Below, one piece after another: positions 1-6,872 of a stretch of 18,219 bases of DNA. Numbering within the stretch: position 1 is the first letter of the stretch; each line of letters starts with the position of its first letter. The notes under the pieces are model-generated. The model saw nothing but the letters and a program-made list of their open reading frames with translations, was not told the DNA's origin and did no database searches. A program made the position numbers and the translations under genes. The stretch is from the NCBI GenBank assembly GCA_023262245.1, contig JALRDC010000024.1:1-18219 (forward strand), written 5' to 3'. The DNA comes from Flavobacteriaceae bacterium (GTDB lineage Bacteria > Bacteroidota > Bacteroidia > Flavobacteriales > Flavobacteriaceae).

Positions 1-1
1 C

Positions 2-157
2 GGAGTATCACTAAGTATGTATCTTTTTATGTTCGTAGGGGTAGTTCTTTGGTTTTTCTATGGTCTCCTCATTGGGAGTATTTCGGTAATGCTTGCAAAC
101 CTTATAGCAGCTTTACTTCAATTAATCATTATTTATTTCAAGTTAAAATTAAAATAA
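2..157 (+). CDS. SemiSWEET-family sugar transporter, C-terminal part (cut by window edge)
   Basis: Reading frame 2 is open from the window edge to a TAA at 155-157 and encodes about 51 residues of very hydrophobic protein. The segment contains the pattern GVSLSMYLFMFVGVVLWFFY, then YGLLIGS and LANLIAALLQLIIIYFK. This fits the last two helices of the MtN3/saliva (SemiSWEET) half-transporters, which are about 85-90 residues long, have three helices and dimerise to carry small sugars. The hallmark PQ motif lies in helix 1, outside the window, so it cannot be checked. There are 45 bases between its stop and the next start, and a putative promoter lies in that gap, so the next gene is probably separately expressed. 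The family call is by eye and fairly confident; the substrate is unknown. Confidence 0.75.
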   Translation, partial: GVSLSMYLFMFVGVVLWFFYGLLIGSISVMLANLIAALLQLIIIYFKLKLK

Positions 158-162
158 AGTGC

Positions 163-191
163 TTGCTGCAAACTTGTTTGAATTATTTTTA
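163..191 (+). promoter_or_regulatory. Putative Bacteroidota promoter for the zinc metallopeptidase gene
   Basis: TTG (163-165), an 18-base spacer and TATTTTTA (184-191) match the Bacteroidota -33/-7 pattern TTG-N17..23-TAnnTTTG except for the final base. The start codon at 203 follows 11 bases later, after an A-rich tract. The same TTG-N18 arrangement recurs upstream of the tyrosyl-tRNA synthetase gene. No transcript data support it here. Confidence 0.42.
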
Positions 192-202
192 TAAAAAAAA
201 AT

Positions 203-895
203 ATGGGGAGTTATTATTTAATCATCATTTTAATCTCACTTGCCAGTATGTGGGTGAGTAACACACTCAAGAGTAAGTTTAAAAAATACTCTATGTTACA
301 ACTTCGCAATGGGATGTCTGGTAAAGAAATTGCGGAACAAATGCTAGCGGATCATGGAATACGAAATGTTGAAGTGATTTCAGTCCGAGGATCTCTAACA
401 GATCACTACAATCCTCAAAAAAGAACCGTAAATTTAAGTGAATCCGTATACCATCAACGCAATGCCGCCGCCGCCGCTGTAGCAGCTCATGAATGTGGTC
501 ATGCGGTTCAGCACGCCAAAGGATATCAATGGTTACAATTGCGTTCCTCTCTGGTCCCTGTAGTTGGAATTGCTTCAAACTTGTCTATGATTGTAATTAT
601 TGCCGGTTTGGTTTTAATGCAAGTCGTGCCTTTTGGTTTTGAAATAGCTGCTGTTGGCGTTGTCCTTTTTGGAATGGGAACTCTTTTCAGTTTAGTTACC
701 CTTCCTGTTGAATATGACGCTAGTAATCGGGCTTTGGCATGGCTTCAGAGAAAAAATATGGTATCCCGAGAGGAGTTTGCTGGTGCTCAAGACGCCTTAA
801 AATGGGCGGCTAGAACTTATGTTGTAGCTGCTTTGGGGTCATTGGCTACATTGGCCTATTTTGCTTTTCAGGTGTTCGGAGGACGCAGGAATTAA
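203..895 (+). CDS. Membrane zinc metallopeptidase (YugP-like, Zn_peptidase_2 family)
   Basis: A 230-residue membrane protein with an N-terminal helix (about 4-20), a zincin motif HECGH at 96-100 and a further pair of hydrophobic segments at about 115-140 and 145-167. Just after these comes LPVEYDAS, whose Glu170 is a good candidate for the third zinc ligand. Order and length match the YugP-like membrane metallopeptidases, whose physiological substrates are largely unknown. An alanine-rich run (88-95), encoded by a GCC repeat, leads into the active site. The ATG at 203 is preceded by an A-rich tract and not by a Shine-Dalgarno sequence, as is normal in Bacteroidota. Its TAA overlaps the stop of the convergent Lrp gene by 4 bases. 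The family call is secure; the biological role is not known. Confidence 0.9.
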   Translation: MGSYYLIIILISLASMWVSNTLKSKFKKYSMLQLRNGMSGKEIAEQMLADHGIRNVEVISVRGSLTDHYNPQKRTVNLSESVYHQRNAAAAAVAAHECGHAVQHAKGYQWLQLRSSLVPVVGIASNLSMIVIIAGLVLMQVVPFGFEIAAVGVVLFGMGTLFSLVTLPVEYDASNRALAWLQRKNMVSREEFAGAQDALKWAARTYVVAALGSLATLAYFAFQVFGGRRN

Positions 896-1362
896 AATGC
901 TATTTGACGATTGATTTGTTCTTGTAGTGAGATGAAAGTTTCGGTTCTTGAAACCCCCTCGACTGATTGAATTTTTTTGTTGAGCAATTCCATTAAATGC
1001 TCGTTGTCTCTGCATAATAATTTTGCAAAAATACTCCAATTACCCGTAGTATAATGGCATTCAACAACTTCTGGAATGTTTTTGAGCTGTTTAACTGCTT
1101 CGGGATTACGCATGGCTTTATCTAAATAAATACCGATAAAGGCAACAGTTTTATAGCCCAATATTTTTGGATTTAAGAGGACTTGAGATCCAGATATGAC
1201 TTGGGCTTTTTCTAATTTTTTTAAACGTTGATGAACAGCAGCGCCCGAAATACCACTTGCTTTTGCAATAACTTGAATAGGAGTACGTGCATCTTGCAAT
1301 AAACTTTTTAAAATAATTTTATCAATCCCATCAATGGTAACAGTTTGTTCGGTTATTTTCAT
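892..1362 (-). CDS. Lrp/AsnC family transcriptional regulator
   Basis: This 156-residue protein has the standard Lrp/AsnC build. An N-terminal winged helix-turn-helix (about 11-60) includes DGIDKIILKSLLQDARTP, SGISGAAVHQRLKKLEKAQV and a basic recognition helix. A ligand-binding RAM domain (about 68-150) carries VAFIGIYLD and the typical pattern VVECHYTTGNWSIFAKLL. Family members bind amino acids or related small molecules and form octamers that wrap DNA; the effector here cannot be read from sequence. The gene is divergent from a DUF423 gene, and a palindrome at 1437-1455 in the shared upstream region is a plausible operator. The stop codon is shared in a 4-base overlap with the convergent peptidase gene. 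Confidence 0.93.
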   Translation of the reverse strand: MKITEQTVTIDGIDKIILKSLLQDARTPIQVIAKASGISGAAVHQRLKKLEKAQVISGSQVLLNPKILGYKTVAFIGIYLDKAMRNPEAVKQLKNIPEVVECHYTTGNWSIFAKLLCRDNEHLMELLNKKIQSVEGVSRTETFISLQEQINRQIAF

Positions 1363-1436
1363 ATTTATTTATTTTTATGTAAATATGTTTTAAATTTTAA
1401 TTAATTAAGTTGTTAAAGCAAAAAAAATTAATCATT

Positions 1437-1455
1437 ATTGCAAAATTAATGCAAT
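1437..1455. promoter_or_regulatory. Palindromic candidate operator between the Lrp and DUF423 genes
   Basis: ATTGCA-N7-TGCAAT is an inverted repeat with perfect 6-base arms and an AT-rich centre. It covers the putative -33 TTG of the DUF423 promoter and most of the spacer, a position from which a bound protein could block transcription. The neighbouring Lrp-type regulator is the natural candidate, since such regulators often control themselves and a divergent neighbour. This is inference from position and symmetry only. Confidence 0.35.
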
Positions 1456-1468
1456 TTTATTTATTTTG
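1438..1468 (+). promoter_or_regulatory. Putative promoter for the DUF423 gene
   Basis: TTG (1438-1440), a 20-base spacer and TTATTTTG (1461-1468) give a near match to TTG-N17..23-TAnnTTTG, with one mismatch in the -7 box. The ATG at 1478 follows 9 bases after the box. The whole 115-base intergenic region is extremely AT-rich, so chance matches are easy. Confidence 0.28.
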
Positions 1469-1477
1469 AAATAGCTT

Positions 1478-1867
1478 ATGGAGATCAGTCAAAAAATGTT
1501 ATTTACGGGAAGTTTATTTATGTTTCTTGCCGTTATTTTAGGAGCCATAGCAAGCCATTATTTAGAGCAAATCATTTCCCTTGAATCGATTTTAAGTTTT
1601 GAAGTAGGTGTGCGATATATGGTCTACCACGCCTTAGCACTACTCATTCTTTCTGGAAAAGAATTTCATTCAAAGCAATCTAAACGTTTTGTTTTTAGGA
1701 TGTTTACCTATGGCATCGTACTTTTTTCTGGAAGTATTTTTCTATTGAGCTTTAAGACGATGCTTCCATTCCCTGTAAGTTGGATGGGACCTATTACCCC
1801 TATCGGTGGAGGATTGCTAATCCTAGGGTGGGGTTTAAGTGCGTGGAGTTTTTTTAAAAAACCTTAG
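1478..1867 (+). CDS. DUF423 (YgdD-like) small inner-membrane protein
   Basis: A 129-residue protein with four predicted membrane helices (about 9-27, 46-59, 73-91 and 105-125). It shows the hallmarks of the DUF423 family: a small-residue-rich first helix (GAIASHYL), YHALALL at 50-56, FSGSIF at 83-88 and GPITPIGGGLLILGW at 104-118. No biochemical function is established for the family. The gene lies alone on the plus strand, divergent from the Lrp/AsnC gene and convergent with the hemD-like gene, with which it shares a TTAG stop overlap of 4 bases. The family is recognised with confidence; the function is unknown. Confidence 0.88.
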   Translation: MEISQKMLFTGSLFMFLAVILGAIASHYLEQIISLESILSFEVGVRYMVYHALALLILSGKEFHSKQSKRFVFRMFTYGIVLFSGSIFLLSFKTMLPFPVSWMGPITPIGGGLLILGWGLSAWSFFKKP

Positions 1868-2610
1868 CTTTTATTTACTTTTTCCACATATTGTTCGATG
1901 GCCATAGTCATGGACGGAGTGTTGGGAGTGGGAGCCTTTATTTGAACATTCAGTCCAGCTTCTTCTGCAGCCTTGATCGTAGAATTACCATAGGCGGCAA
2001 TGCGGGTCTTGTTTTGTTCAAAATCAGGAAAATTTTTAAACAAAGATTCAATCCCTGAAGGACTGAAGAAGGTTAGAATATCATAATATACATCCCGTAG
2101 ATCTGATAGATCACTGACAACGGTTCGGTATAAAATTGCTCGTTTCCAATTTAGGTTTAACTTATCCAAATAATCGGGTACCTCTTTTGCAAGCATGTCT
2201 GAAGTTGGAAAGAGAAAACTCTCTTGATTAAACTTTTTAAAAACACTTTCCAAGTCATTGATTTTACCCTCTCCAACATAAACTTTCCTTTTTCTGTAAA
2301 CCACATATTTTTGGAGGTAGTACGCTACAGCTTCTGAAAGGCAAAAGTATTTTGTCGAGTCGGGAACAGTAAATCGCATTTCTTTACAAAGTCTAAAAAA
2401 ATGATCAACAGCATTGCGACTGGTCAAAATGATGTTGTCAAATTTACTAAAGTCAATTTTCTGCTGTCGTACTTCTTTGGCGGTGGCACCTTCAACGTGA
2501 ATAAAGGGTCTAAAATTGACGGTAAGCTTGTGTTTTTCTTGTAACCTGTTGTAGGGAGATTTTTCAGAAGATGGCTCAGGTTGGGAGACCAAAATTGTTT
2601 TCACTTTCAT
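1864..2610 (-). CDS. hemD: Uroporphyrinogen-III synthase (HemD family)
   Basis: A 248-residue soluble protein resembling the Bacteroidota version of uroporphyrinogen-III synthase. That enzyme closes hydroxymethylbilane with inversion of ring D, a step common to haem, sirohaem and cobalamin synthesis. Recognisable blocks are VSQPEPSSEKSPY near the start, IILTSRNAVDHFF at about 60-72, FFSPSGIESL in the second half, IAAYGNSTIKAAEEAGL, and the C-terminal APTPNTPSMTMAIEQYV. HemD proteins diverge strongly, so no single catalytic residue can be checked. No other haem gene is nearby. It starts 10 bases after the DUF4271 gene and is very likely co-transcribed with it. Its stop overlaps that of the convergent DUF423 gene by 4 bases. 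Confidence 0.85.
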   Translation of the reverse strand: MKVKTILVSQPEPSSEKSPYNRLQEKHKLTVNFRPFIHVEGATAKEVRQQKIDFSKFDNIILTSRNAVDHFFRLCKEMRFTVPDSTKYFCLSEAVAYYLQKYVVYRKRKVYVGEGKINDLESVFKKFNQESFLFPTSDMLAKEVPDYLDKLNLNWKRAILYRTVVSDLSDLRDVYYDILTFFSPSGIESLFKNFPDFEQNKTRIAAYGNSTIKAAEEAGLNVQIKAPTPNTPSMTMAIEQYVEKVNKS

Positions 2611-2620
2611 AATCTTGCTT

Positions 2621-3286
2621 TTACAATCTGGATTCTATGGTAAAAAAATAAAACCAATACCATGGAATGATTTTCAAGGTACAAAGATAAAGAATAATAT
2701 AGATTACATCTCTAGGACGAGACCGAAAAAGAGAAATAATAATTTTGGATTGATAAAAAAACCAAAGACTTCCAATAAGAGCAGAAATGCTAATTAATAT
2801 AAGGCCAGGAGGCTTTGCATAATAGCTAAAAAATAAAAATCCTAGAAAAAAAAAGGCAAATTGGGTGTGGTGGGTAAAACTCTTGAAAAACAAGGGTTTC
2901 ATTCTCTTTAATAAACCCAATTGATTCATTAAAAATTGAACAAATAGGAAACGTAAAATAAAAAACAACATCAGCGCAAAAAATAAATAGTAGTATTCAA
3001 AAGCAAATTCTAAGTATTGATTCTTGGAGCTTGAAAACACTAGAAAAAAGAGACAAATAGTGTTGAGTGTGAGTATAAAACTTATAAAATTGAACGGACT
3101 TAAATAATTCAGATTCTTATCACTAATATGTTTGCTGATATAAATATTGGTATCGTAAAAACGGAGCAATCGACTTAGCCTTGTCGAGTCAAGGTAAAAT
3201 AGCGCTACAAGAAGTAATAAATTGGCTAGGAAAATTAAATTGACCCAATCCTGATTTGTACTAGTTCTGTAGATTAACTCTCCCAT
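2621..3286 (-). CDS. DUF4271 integral membrane protein
   Basis: A 221-residue protein dominated by hydrophobic helices, about six by eye: around 14-31, 65-85, 92-115, 142-158, 163-178 and 192-215. The C-terminal pattern YIILYLCTLKIIPWYWFYF is typical of the Bacteroidota-specific family DUF4271, as is its position just upstream of the uroporphyrinogen-III synthase gene. The function is not known. Linkage to hemD suggests, without proving, a role connected with tetrapyrroles or the envelope. The ATG at 3286 is preceded on its own strand by TAAATTTG and only four further bases, so the transcript may be leaderless. Codon use is AT-rich like the neighbours, with no sign of transfer. Confidence 0.85.
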   Translation of the reverse strand: MGELIYRTSTNQDWVNLIFLANLLLLVALFYLDSTRLSRLLRFYDTNIYISKHISDKNLNYLSPFNFISFILTLNTICLFFLVFSSSKNQYLEFAFEYYYLFFALMLFFILRFLFVQFLMNQLGLLKRMKPLFFKSFTHHTQFAFFFLGFLFFSYYAKPPGLILISISALIGSLWFFYQSKIIISLFRSRPRDVIYIILYLCTLKIIPWYWFYFFTIESRL

Positions 3287-3290
3287 CCTA

Positions 3291-3298
3291 CAAATTTA
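3291..3298 (-). promoter_or_regulatory. Putative -7 box for the DUF4271-hemD pair
   Basis: On the minus strand TAAATTTG matches TAnnTTTG fully and is followed by TAGG and the ATG at 3286. No convincing TTG lies 17-23 bases upstream. If real, transcription would begin at or next to the start codon. Confidence 0.28.
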
Positions 3299-3345
3299 CT
3301 TGAATTTAAAAAATTATTGTACCGAAACCTCTTCTATGTTGCTTT

Positions 3346-3353
3346 TACATTTG
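3346..3353 (+). promoter_or_regulatory. Putative -7 box for the mannose synthase-pyrC-DUF4296 operon
   Basis: TACATTTG is a full match to TAnnTTTG and lies 19 bases before the ATG at 3373. The nearest TTG (3317-3319) is 26 bases away, further than the usual spacer, so the -33 part is weak or absent. Confidence 0.35.
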
Positions 3354-3372
3354 CTATTTTTACAGCATTCGC

Positions 3373-4101
3373 ATGAAAAAAACACTAATTATAATTCCTA
3401 CCTATAATGAAATCGAGAATATCAGCGCAATTATAGAAGCTGTATTTCAGACACAAATTCCATTGGATATTCTTGTGGTCGATGACACATCACCGGATGG
3501 AACAGGAAAAGCGGTTGAGGGGCTTATGGATCGATATCCCAATCGATTATATTTAGAAACTCGTGAAGAAAAGCAAGGTTTGGGCGCTGCCTATATACAT
3601 GGTTTTTATTGGGCATTGCGCAGGGATTATCAATACATTTTTGAAATGGATGCTGATTTTTCTCACGACCCTAAAGAATTGATACCCATGCAAAACCTAT
3701 TGGAAACTCAAGCCGATATAGTAGTAGGGTCTCGATATATAAACGGTGTTAATGTTGTAAATTGGCCCATGTCCAGAATATTATTGTCCTATTTCGCCTC
3801 ATTATATGTACGCATGATTACTTCGATGACCATTAAAGACGCAACTGCAGGCTTTGTAGGTTACAGAAGAGTAGTATTGGAAACGCTTGACTTAAACAGT
3901 ATAAAATTTGTAGGTTATGCCTTTCAGATTGAATTAAAATATAAAGCTTGGATCAACAAATTTAAAATCCAAGAACATCCTATTATCTTTATCAATAGAG
4001 TTTTAGGAAAATCAAAGATGAATGGAAAGATTATTTGGGAAGCCTTGTTTGGTGTTCTATTTTTACGTTTAAACAAAAGAAAATTTCTTAGTAAGAAATG
4101 A
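3373..4101 (+). CDS. Polyprenol monophosphomannose synthase (GT2, Dpm1/Ppm1-like)
   Basis: A 242-residue glycosyltransferase of family GT2 with the build of dolichol/polyprenol-phosphate mannose synthases, which move a sugar from a nucleotide donor to a lipid phosphate at the cytoplasmic face. It opens with TLIIIPTYNEIENI (4-17). The donor-binding VVDDTSPDGTG is at 35-45, KQGLGAAYIHGF at 67-78, the metal-binding DAD at 93-95 in EMDADFSHDP, and DIVVGSRYINGV at about 115-126. It ends with the GKSKMNGKIIWEALFGV block typical of this subgroup. No C-terminal membrane domain follows, so it is the short soluble or peripheral form. Its stop overlaps the pyrC start as ATGA (4098-4101), suggesting translational coupling. 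The product probably feeds envelope or protein glycosylation; donor specificity is not proven. Confidence 0.9.
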   Translation: MKKTLIIIPTYNEIENISAIIEAVFQTQIPLDILVVDDTSPDGTGKAVEGLMDRYPNRLYLETREEKQGLGAAYIHGFYWALRRDYQYIFEMDADFSHDPKELIPMQNLLETQADIVVGSRYINGVNVVNWPMSRILLSYFASLYVRMITSMTIKDATAGFVGYRRVVLETLDLNSIKFVGYAFQIELKYKAWINKFKIQEHPIIFINRVLGKSKMNGKIIWEALFGVLFLRLNKRKFLSKK

Positions 4102-5435
4102 AAGAGCTAAAAATCATCAATGCAAAACTGGTAAATGAGGGAGCCATCCTTGAGCAGGACCTTTTGATTGTTGGAGAGCGAATAGTGAAAATTGGAAAAG
4201 AGATAGAAGCCTCTACCAGTGCACGTATTTATGATGCAAAAGGAAAATATATTATTCCCGGTCTGATTGATGATCAAGTTCACTTTCGCGAACCAGGACT
4301 TACGCACAAGGCAACCATAGAAACCGAATCTAAAGCAGCTTTAGCTGGGGGAATTACCTCGTTTTTAGAAATGCCCAACACCCAGCCACAAACCACAACC
4401 CTTAGCGAATGGGAAGCTAAAAATAAGCGTGCAGCGCAATCCTCATTTGCGAATTATGGATTCATGTTTGGAGGTACCAATGATAATTTAGATCAAATCC
4501 TTGCTCTGGATCCTAAAAGGGTTCCTGCAATTAAACTTTTTTTAGGATCTTCCACAGGTAACATGTTGGTAGATGATCCTCAGGTACTCAAAACAATTTT
4601 TCAAAACACCAAACTTGTAATTGCTGTACATTGTGAAGATGAAGCGACTATCAAGAAAAATCTTCAATCTGCAATCGAAGTCTATGGAGAAGCCATTCCG
4701 ATAGATCAACACCCTGTAATTAGAAGTGAGGAAGCTTGCTATCGTTCTTCTTCACAAGCTGTTGCTTTGGCAAAAGAAACAGGAGCAAGACTTCATGTTT
4801 TTCATTTGTCAACAGCTAAAGAACTTTCTTTATTCAGGAATGATATTCCTTTAAAAGAAAAAAAAATCACTGCAGAAGTTTGTGTTCATCATTTATGGTT
4901 TAGTTCAAAAGACTATGCATCCAAGGGATCCCATATAAAATGGAATCCCGCTGTAAAAACAGTCAAAGATCGAGAGGCATTATGGGCAGCTTTAAATTCA
5001 GATTTACTCGATGTTTTGGCTACGGATCACGCACCGCATACACTAGAGGAAAAAACGAATCCCTATACCAAAGCTCCTTCAGGAGGGCCTTTGGTGCAAC
5101 ATGCACTTCCTGCTTTACTTACCGCTTACCATCAAAAGCGAATTTCACTAGAGAAATTGGTAGAAAAGGCGTGTCACAATCCAGCCATTTTATTTGATGT
5201 TAAAGAGCGCGGCTATATAAGAGAAGGATATTTTGCTGATTTAGTCGTAGTGGATTTGGAACGAGAGTTTACGGTAAAGAAAACGGATTTACTCTATAAA
5301 TGCGGCTGGTCTCCTTTTGAAGGAACAACTTTTAAAGGAAGTGTTGAAAAAACCCTACTCAATGGTCAATGGGTTTATGAAGAAGGAAAAGTAGCCTCCA
5401 AGTCTGCAGCAAGGGCTTTACAATTTGACAGATGA
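4098..5435 (+). CDS. pyrC: Dihydroorotase (class I-like, Bacteroidota type)
   Basis: A 445-residue amidohydrolase, full length for class I dihydroorotases, which interconvert carbamoyl-aspartate and dihydroorotate in de novo pyrimidine synthesis. The barrel carries PGLIDDQVHFREPGLTHK (54-71), GGITSFLEMPNTQP (84-97), the candidate carboxylated Lys146 in AIKLFLGSSTGN, His178 (AVHCEDE), His236 (HVFHLST) and the catalytic Asp310 in LATDHAPHT, followed by APSGGPLVQHALPALL for substrate binding. The usual DxHxH metal motif reads DDQVH, so Gln60 replaces the first metal-binding histidine while the other ligands remain. That could be a lineage trait or indicate altered metal use. The gene overlaps its neighbours on both sides by ATGA start/stop junctions. 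A hydantoinase-like or non-catalytic partner role is the main alternative, less likely given the intact active site. Confidence 0.93.
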   Translation: MKELKIINAKLVNEGAILEQDLLIVGERIVKIGKEIEASTSARIYDAKGKYIIPGLIDDQVHFREPGLTHKATIETESKAALAGGITSFLEMPNTQPQTTTLSEWEAKNKRAAQSSFANYGFMFGGTNDNLDQILALDPKRVPAIKLFLGSSTGNMLVDDPQVLKTIFQNTKLVIAVHCEDEATIKKNLQSAIEVYGEAIPIDQHPVIRSEEACYRSSSQAVALAKETGARLHVFHLSTAKELSLFRNDIPLKEKKITAEVCVHHLWFSSKDYASKGSHIKWNPAVKTVKDREALWAALNSDLLDVLATDHAPHTLEEKTNPYTKAPSGGPLVQHALPALLTAYHQKRISLEKLVEKACHNPAILFDVKERGYIREGYFADLVVVDLEREFTVKKTDLLYKCGWSPFEGTTFKGSVEKTLLNGQWVYEEGKVASKSAARALQFDR

Positions 5436-5806
5436 AAATGAAAGTAAACAGATCTATTTTTTCCATTATGATATTGTCTTTTATTTGGAGTTGTACCCAG
5501 ATGGGGAATGTTGCCAAACCAGACAATTTAATTGATGAAGATACCATGGTTCAAATCCTCTACGATGCTACTCAACTAGAGGTAATGAAAACTTTTCCAG
5601 ATAAAAATCCAGAATTTGAAGCTATTTTTGGAAGACCCTATATCTATCTCAAATACGGGGTAGATAGTTTACAACTTGTAGAAAGTGAGACCTACTATCT
5701 TAAAAACCCTAGAATCTATTATAAGATTCACCTTAAAGTATTATTACTTCTAGAACAGCGAAAGGATTCCTTTGACGAAAAGTTTAAAGGAAAGAAAGCG
5801 AATTAG
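5432..5806 (+). CDS. DUF4296 putative lipoprotein
   Basis: A 124-residue protein with a lysine-containing N-terminus, a hydrophobic stretch (about 8-19) and a lipobox-like FIWSC placing the lipidated cysteine at residue 21. The mature part contains LIDEDTMVQILYDATQLE, a tyrosine-rich middle (FGRPYIYLKYGVDSLQL) and YLKNPRIYYKIHLKVLLLL, which fits the Bacteroidota family DUF4296. No function is known. It is the third gene of a chain with the mannose synthase and pyrC genes and overlaps pyrC by ATGA at 5432-5435. Its TAG is shared in a 4-base overlap with the convergent epimerase gene. Two nearby in-frame ATGs (5432, 5438) are possible starts; the first keeps the coupling. Confidence 0.82.
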   Translation: MKMKVNRSIFSIMILSFIWSCTQMGNVAKPDNLIDEDTMVQILYDATQLEVMKTFPDKNPEFEAIFGRPYIYLKYGVDSLQLVESETYYLKNPRIYYKIHLKVLLLLEQRKDSFDEKFKGKKAN

Positions 5807-6798
5807 TAATAAGCGGCAATTTTTTTTATAATAGTGTCTGTATCTGTGTATTTAAAAGAAAGGGCCGAGGTTATTTTTGAGCCATCATATTCTTGGTCAT
5901 TATACAATGTCTCTATGAGAGACAAGCTCAAAAAATTTTTCTTCAACATCAACACATTTAATGTTTTTTCAAAAATAAAAAGAAGTAAAAGAAGCGTTTT
6001 ACTCAAAGGTAAATAGGGCCTTTTTTTGTTCAATGCATCTGCAATCTTATCCAATAAAACTTTTTGAGGAATGGTTTCTGAAACCAAAATAAAGCGTTCG
6101 TTTTTTATTGAAGATTCCATTAAAAGAATCAGAACATTTACAACATCCTCCAAAGCCACAACAGCAGTTTTACCCGGGATATAATAAGACAAACCTTTCC
6201 CAACACGATCGATGATGGTGCCACTACTTCGATGCCAGAAGTGAGCCCCTAATATGATCCCTGGATTTATAATCACAACATCTAATCCTTCTTGTGAAGC
6301 TCTCCAGACTTCCAGTTCGGCACCGTATTTTGAATAAGCATAAGGAGTGTGATCTTGAGTGTTGGACCAAGAATGAGTTTCGTCAATTAGTTTTATGCTT
6401 TTTTCTGCTCCTAGGGAGGCTATGGAACTAACATAGGCCAACTTTTTTACGCCATATTTAAGACATAAATTGACAACATTTGCGGTTCCTTCAACATTGG
6501 TTTTTAAAAGTTTCTCTTCGTGGAATTGTGCAAAAGATACCTTGGCAGCACAGTGGTACACGTAGGCTACCTGTCGGAATGCATTTTCCAAGTTATACAG
6601 GTCGTTAAGGTCCGTCTGCACCCATTCTATTTTATCAAATAAATTAGGTTGTTCAGGAGCGAGGATTAAAAAGAGTTTTTTGATTTTTTCTAAACCCTCT
6701 TTCCGTCTGTATAGAGCACGCGTTTCATGATTTCTTTTAACACATTCAAAAAGTACATGTGCTCCTACCATACCAGTTCCACCCGTCACTAAAATCAT
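5803..6798 (-). CDS. NAD-dependent epimerase/dehydratase (extended SDR)
   Basis: A 331-residue extended short-chain dehydrogenase. The Rossmann motif TGGTGMVGAH is at 5-14, an acidic NAD-region segment WVQTDLND at about 59-66, YHCAAKVSF at 81-89, a catalytic serine candidate in AYVSSIASLG (121-130) and the catalytic pair Y153-x3-K157 in PYAYSKYGAE. The substrate-side block VVIINPGIILGAHFW follows. It resembles the dihydroflavonol-reductase/hydroxysteroid-dehydrogenase-like branch common in flavobacteria; the substrate cannot be inferred. The C-terminus has a hydrophobic stretch (LLLLLFIFEKTLNVLML) that may bind a lipidic substrate or membrane. It is divergent from tyrS and overlaps the stop of the convergent DUF4296 gene by 4 bases. 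The ATG at 6798 lies five bases after a near-consensus -7 box. Confidence 0.88.
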   Translation of the reverse strand: MILVTGGTGMVGAHVLFECVKRNHETRALYRRKEGLEKIKKLFLILAPEQPNLFDKIEWVQTDLNDLYNLENAFRQVAYVYHCAAKVSFAQFHEEKLLKTNVEGTANVVNLCLKYGVKKLAYVSSIASLGAEKSIKLIDETHSWSNTQDHTPYAYSKYGAELEVWRASQEGLDVVIINPGIILGAHFWHRSSGTIIDRVGKGLSYYIPGKTAVVALEDVVNVLILLMESSIKNERFILVSETIPQKVLLDKIADALNKKRPYLPLSKTLLLLLFIFEKTLNVLMLKKNFLSLSLIETLYNDQEYDGSKITSALSFKYTDTDTIIKKIAAYY

Positions 6799-6803
6799 AA
6801 GAG

Positions 6804-6811
6804 CGAAAGTA
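6804..6811 (-). promoter_or_regulatory. Possible -7 box for the epimerase gene
   Basis: On the minus strand TACTTTCG differs from TAnnTTTG at one base and is followed by CTCTT and the ATG at 6798. No TTG is seen at a proper distance. Weak on its own; listed because the same box-to-start arrangement recurs in this window. Confidence 0.2.
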
Positions 6812-6831
6812 CACTTTTTTGAATTTGGTTT

Positions 6832-6860
6832 TTGGTTTCCCCCAGAGAAATCTATCTTTA
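6832..6860 (+). promoter_or_regulatory. Putative promoter for tyrS
   Basis: TTG (6832-6834), an 18-base spacer and TATCTTTA (6853-6860) match the Bacteroidota -33/-7 pattern apart from the last base. Twelve bases separate the box from the ATG at 6873. Spacing and sequence closely resemble the putative peptidase promoter at 163-191. Confidence 0.45.
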
Positions 6861-6872
6861 CAGTAAAAATTC

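Noticed and set aside
49..261. Plus-strand open frame crossing the SemiSWEET end and the peptidase start
   Set aside because: It runs out of frame through both neighbours and has no recognisable features; the SemiSWEET frame explains the first part better.
464..478. GCC-type triplet repeat in the peptidase gene
   Set aside because: It encodes alanines next to the zinc-binding helix and stays in frame; it looks like ordinary coding sequence and not an expanded repeat.
291..578. Open frames opposite or inside real genes, for example here on the minus strand, 4940-5197 on plus, 7766-7972 on minus and 12024-12371 on minus
   Set aside because: They lie wholly or mostly inside strongly recognised genes, match no family I know and have unlikely composition; they are by-products of the coding strand.
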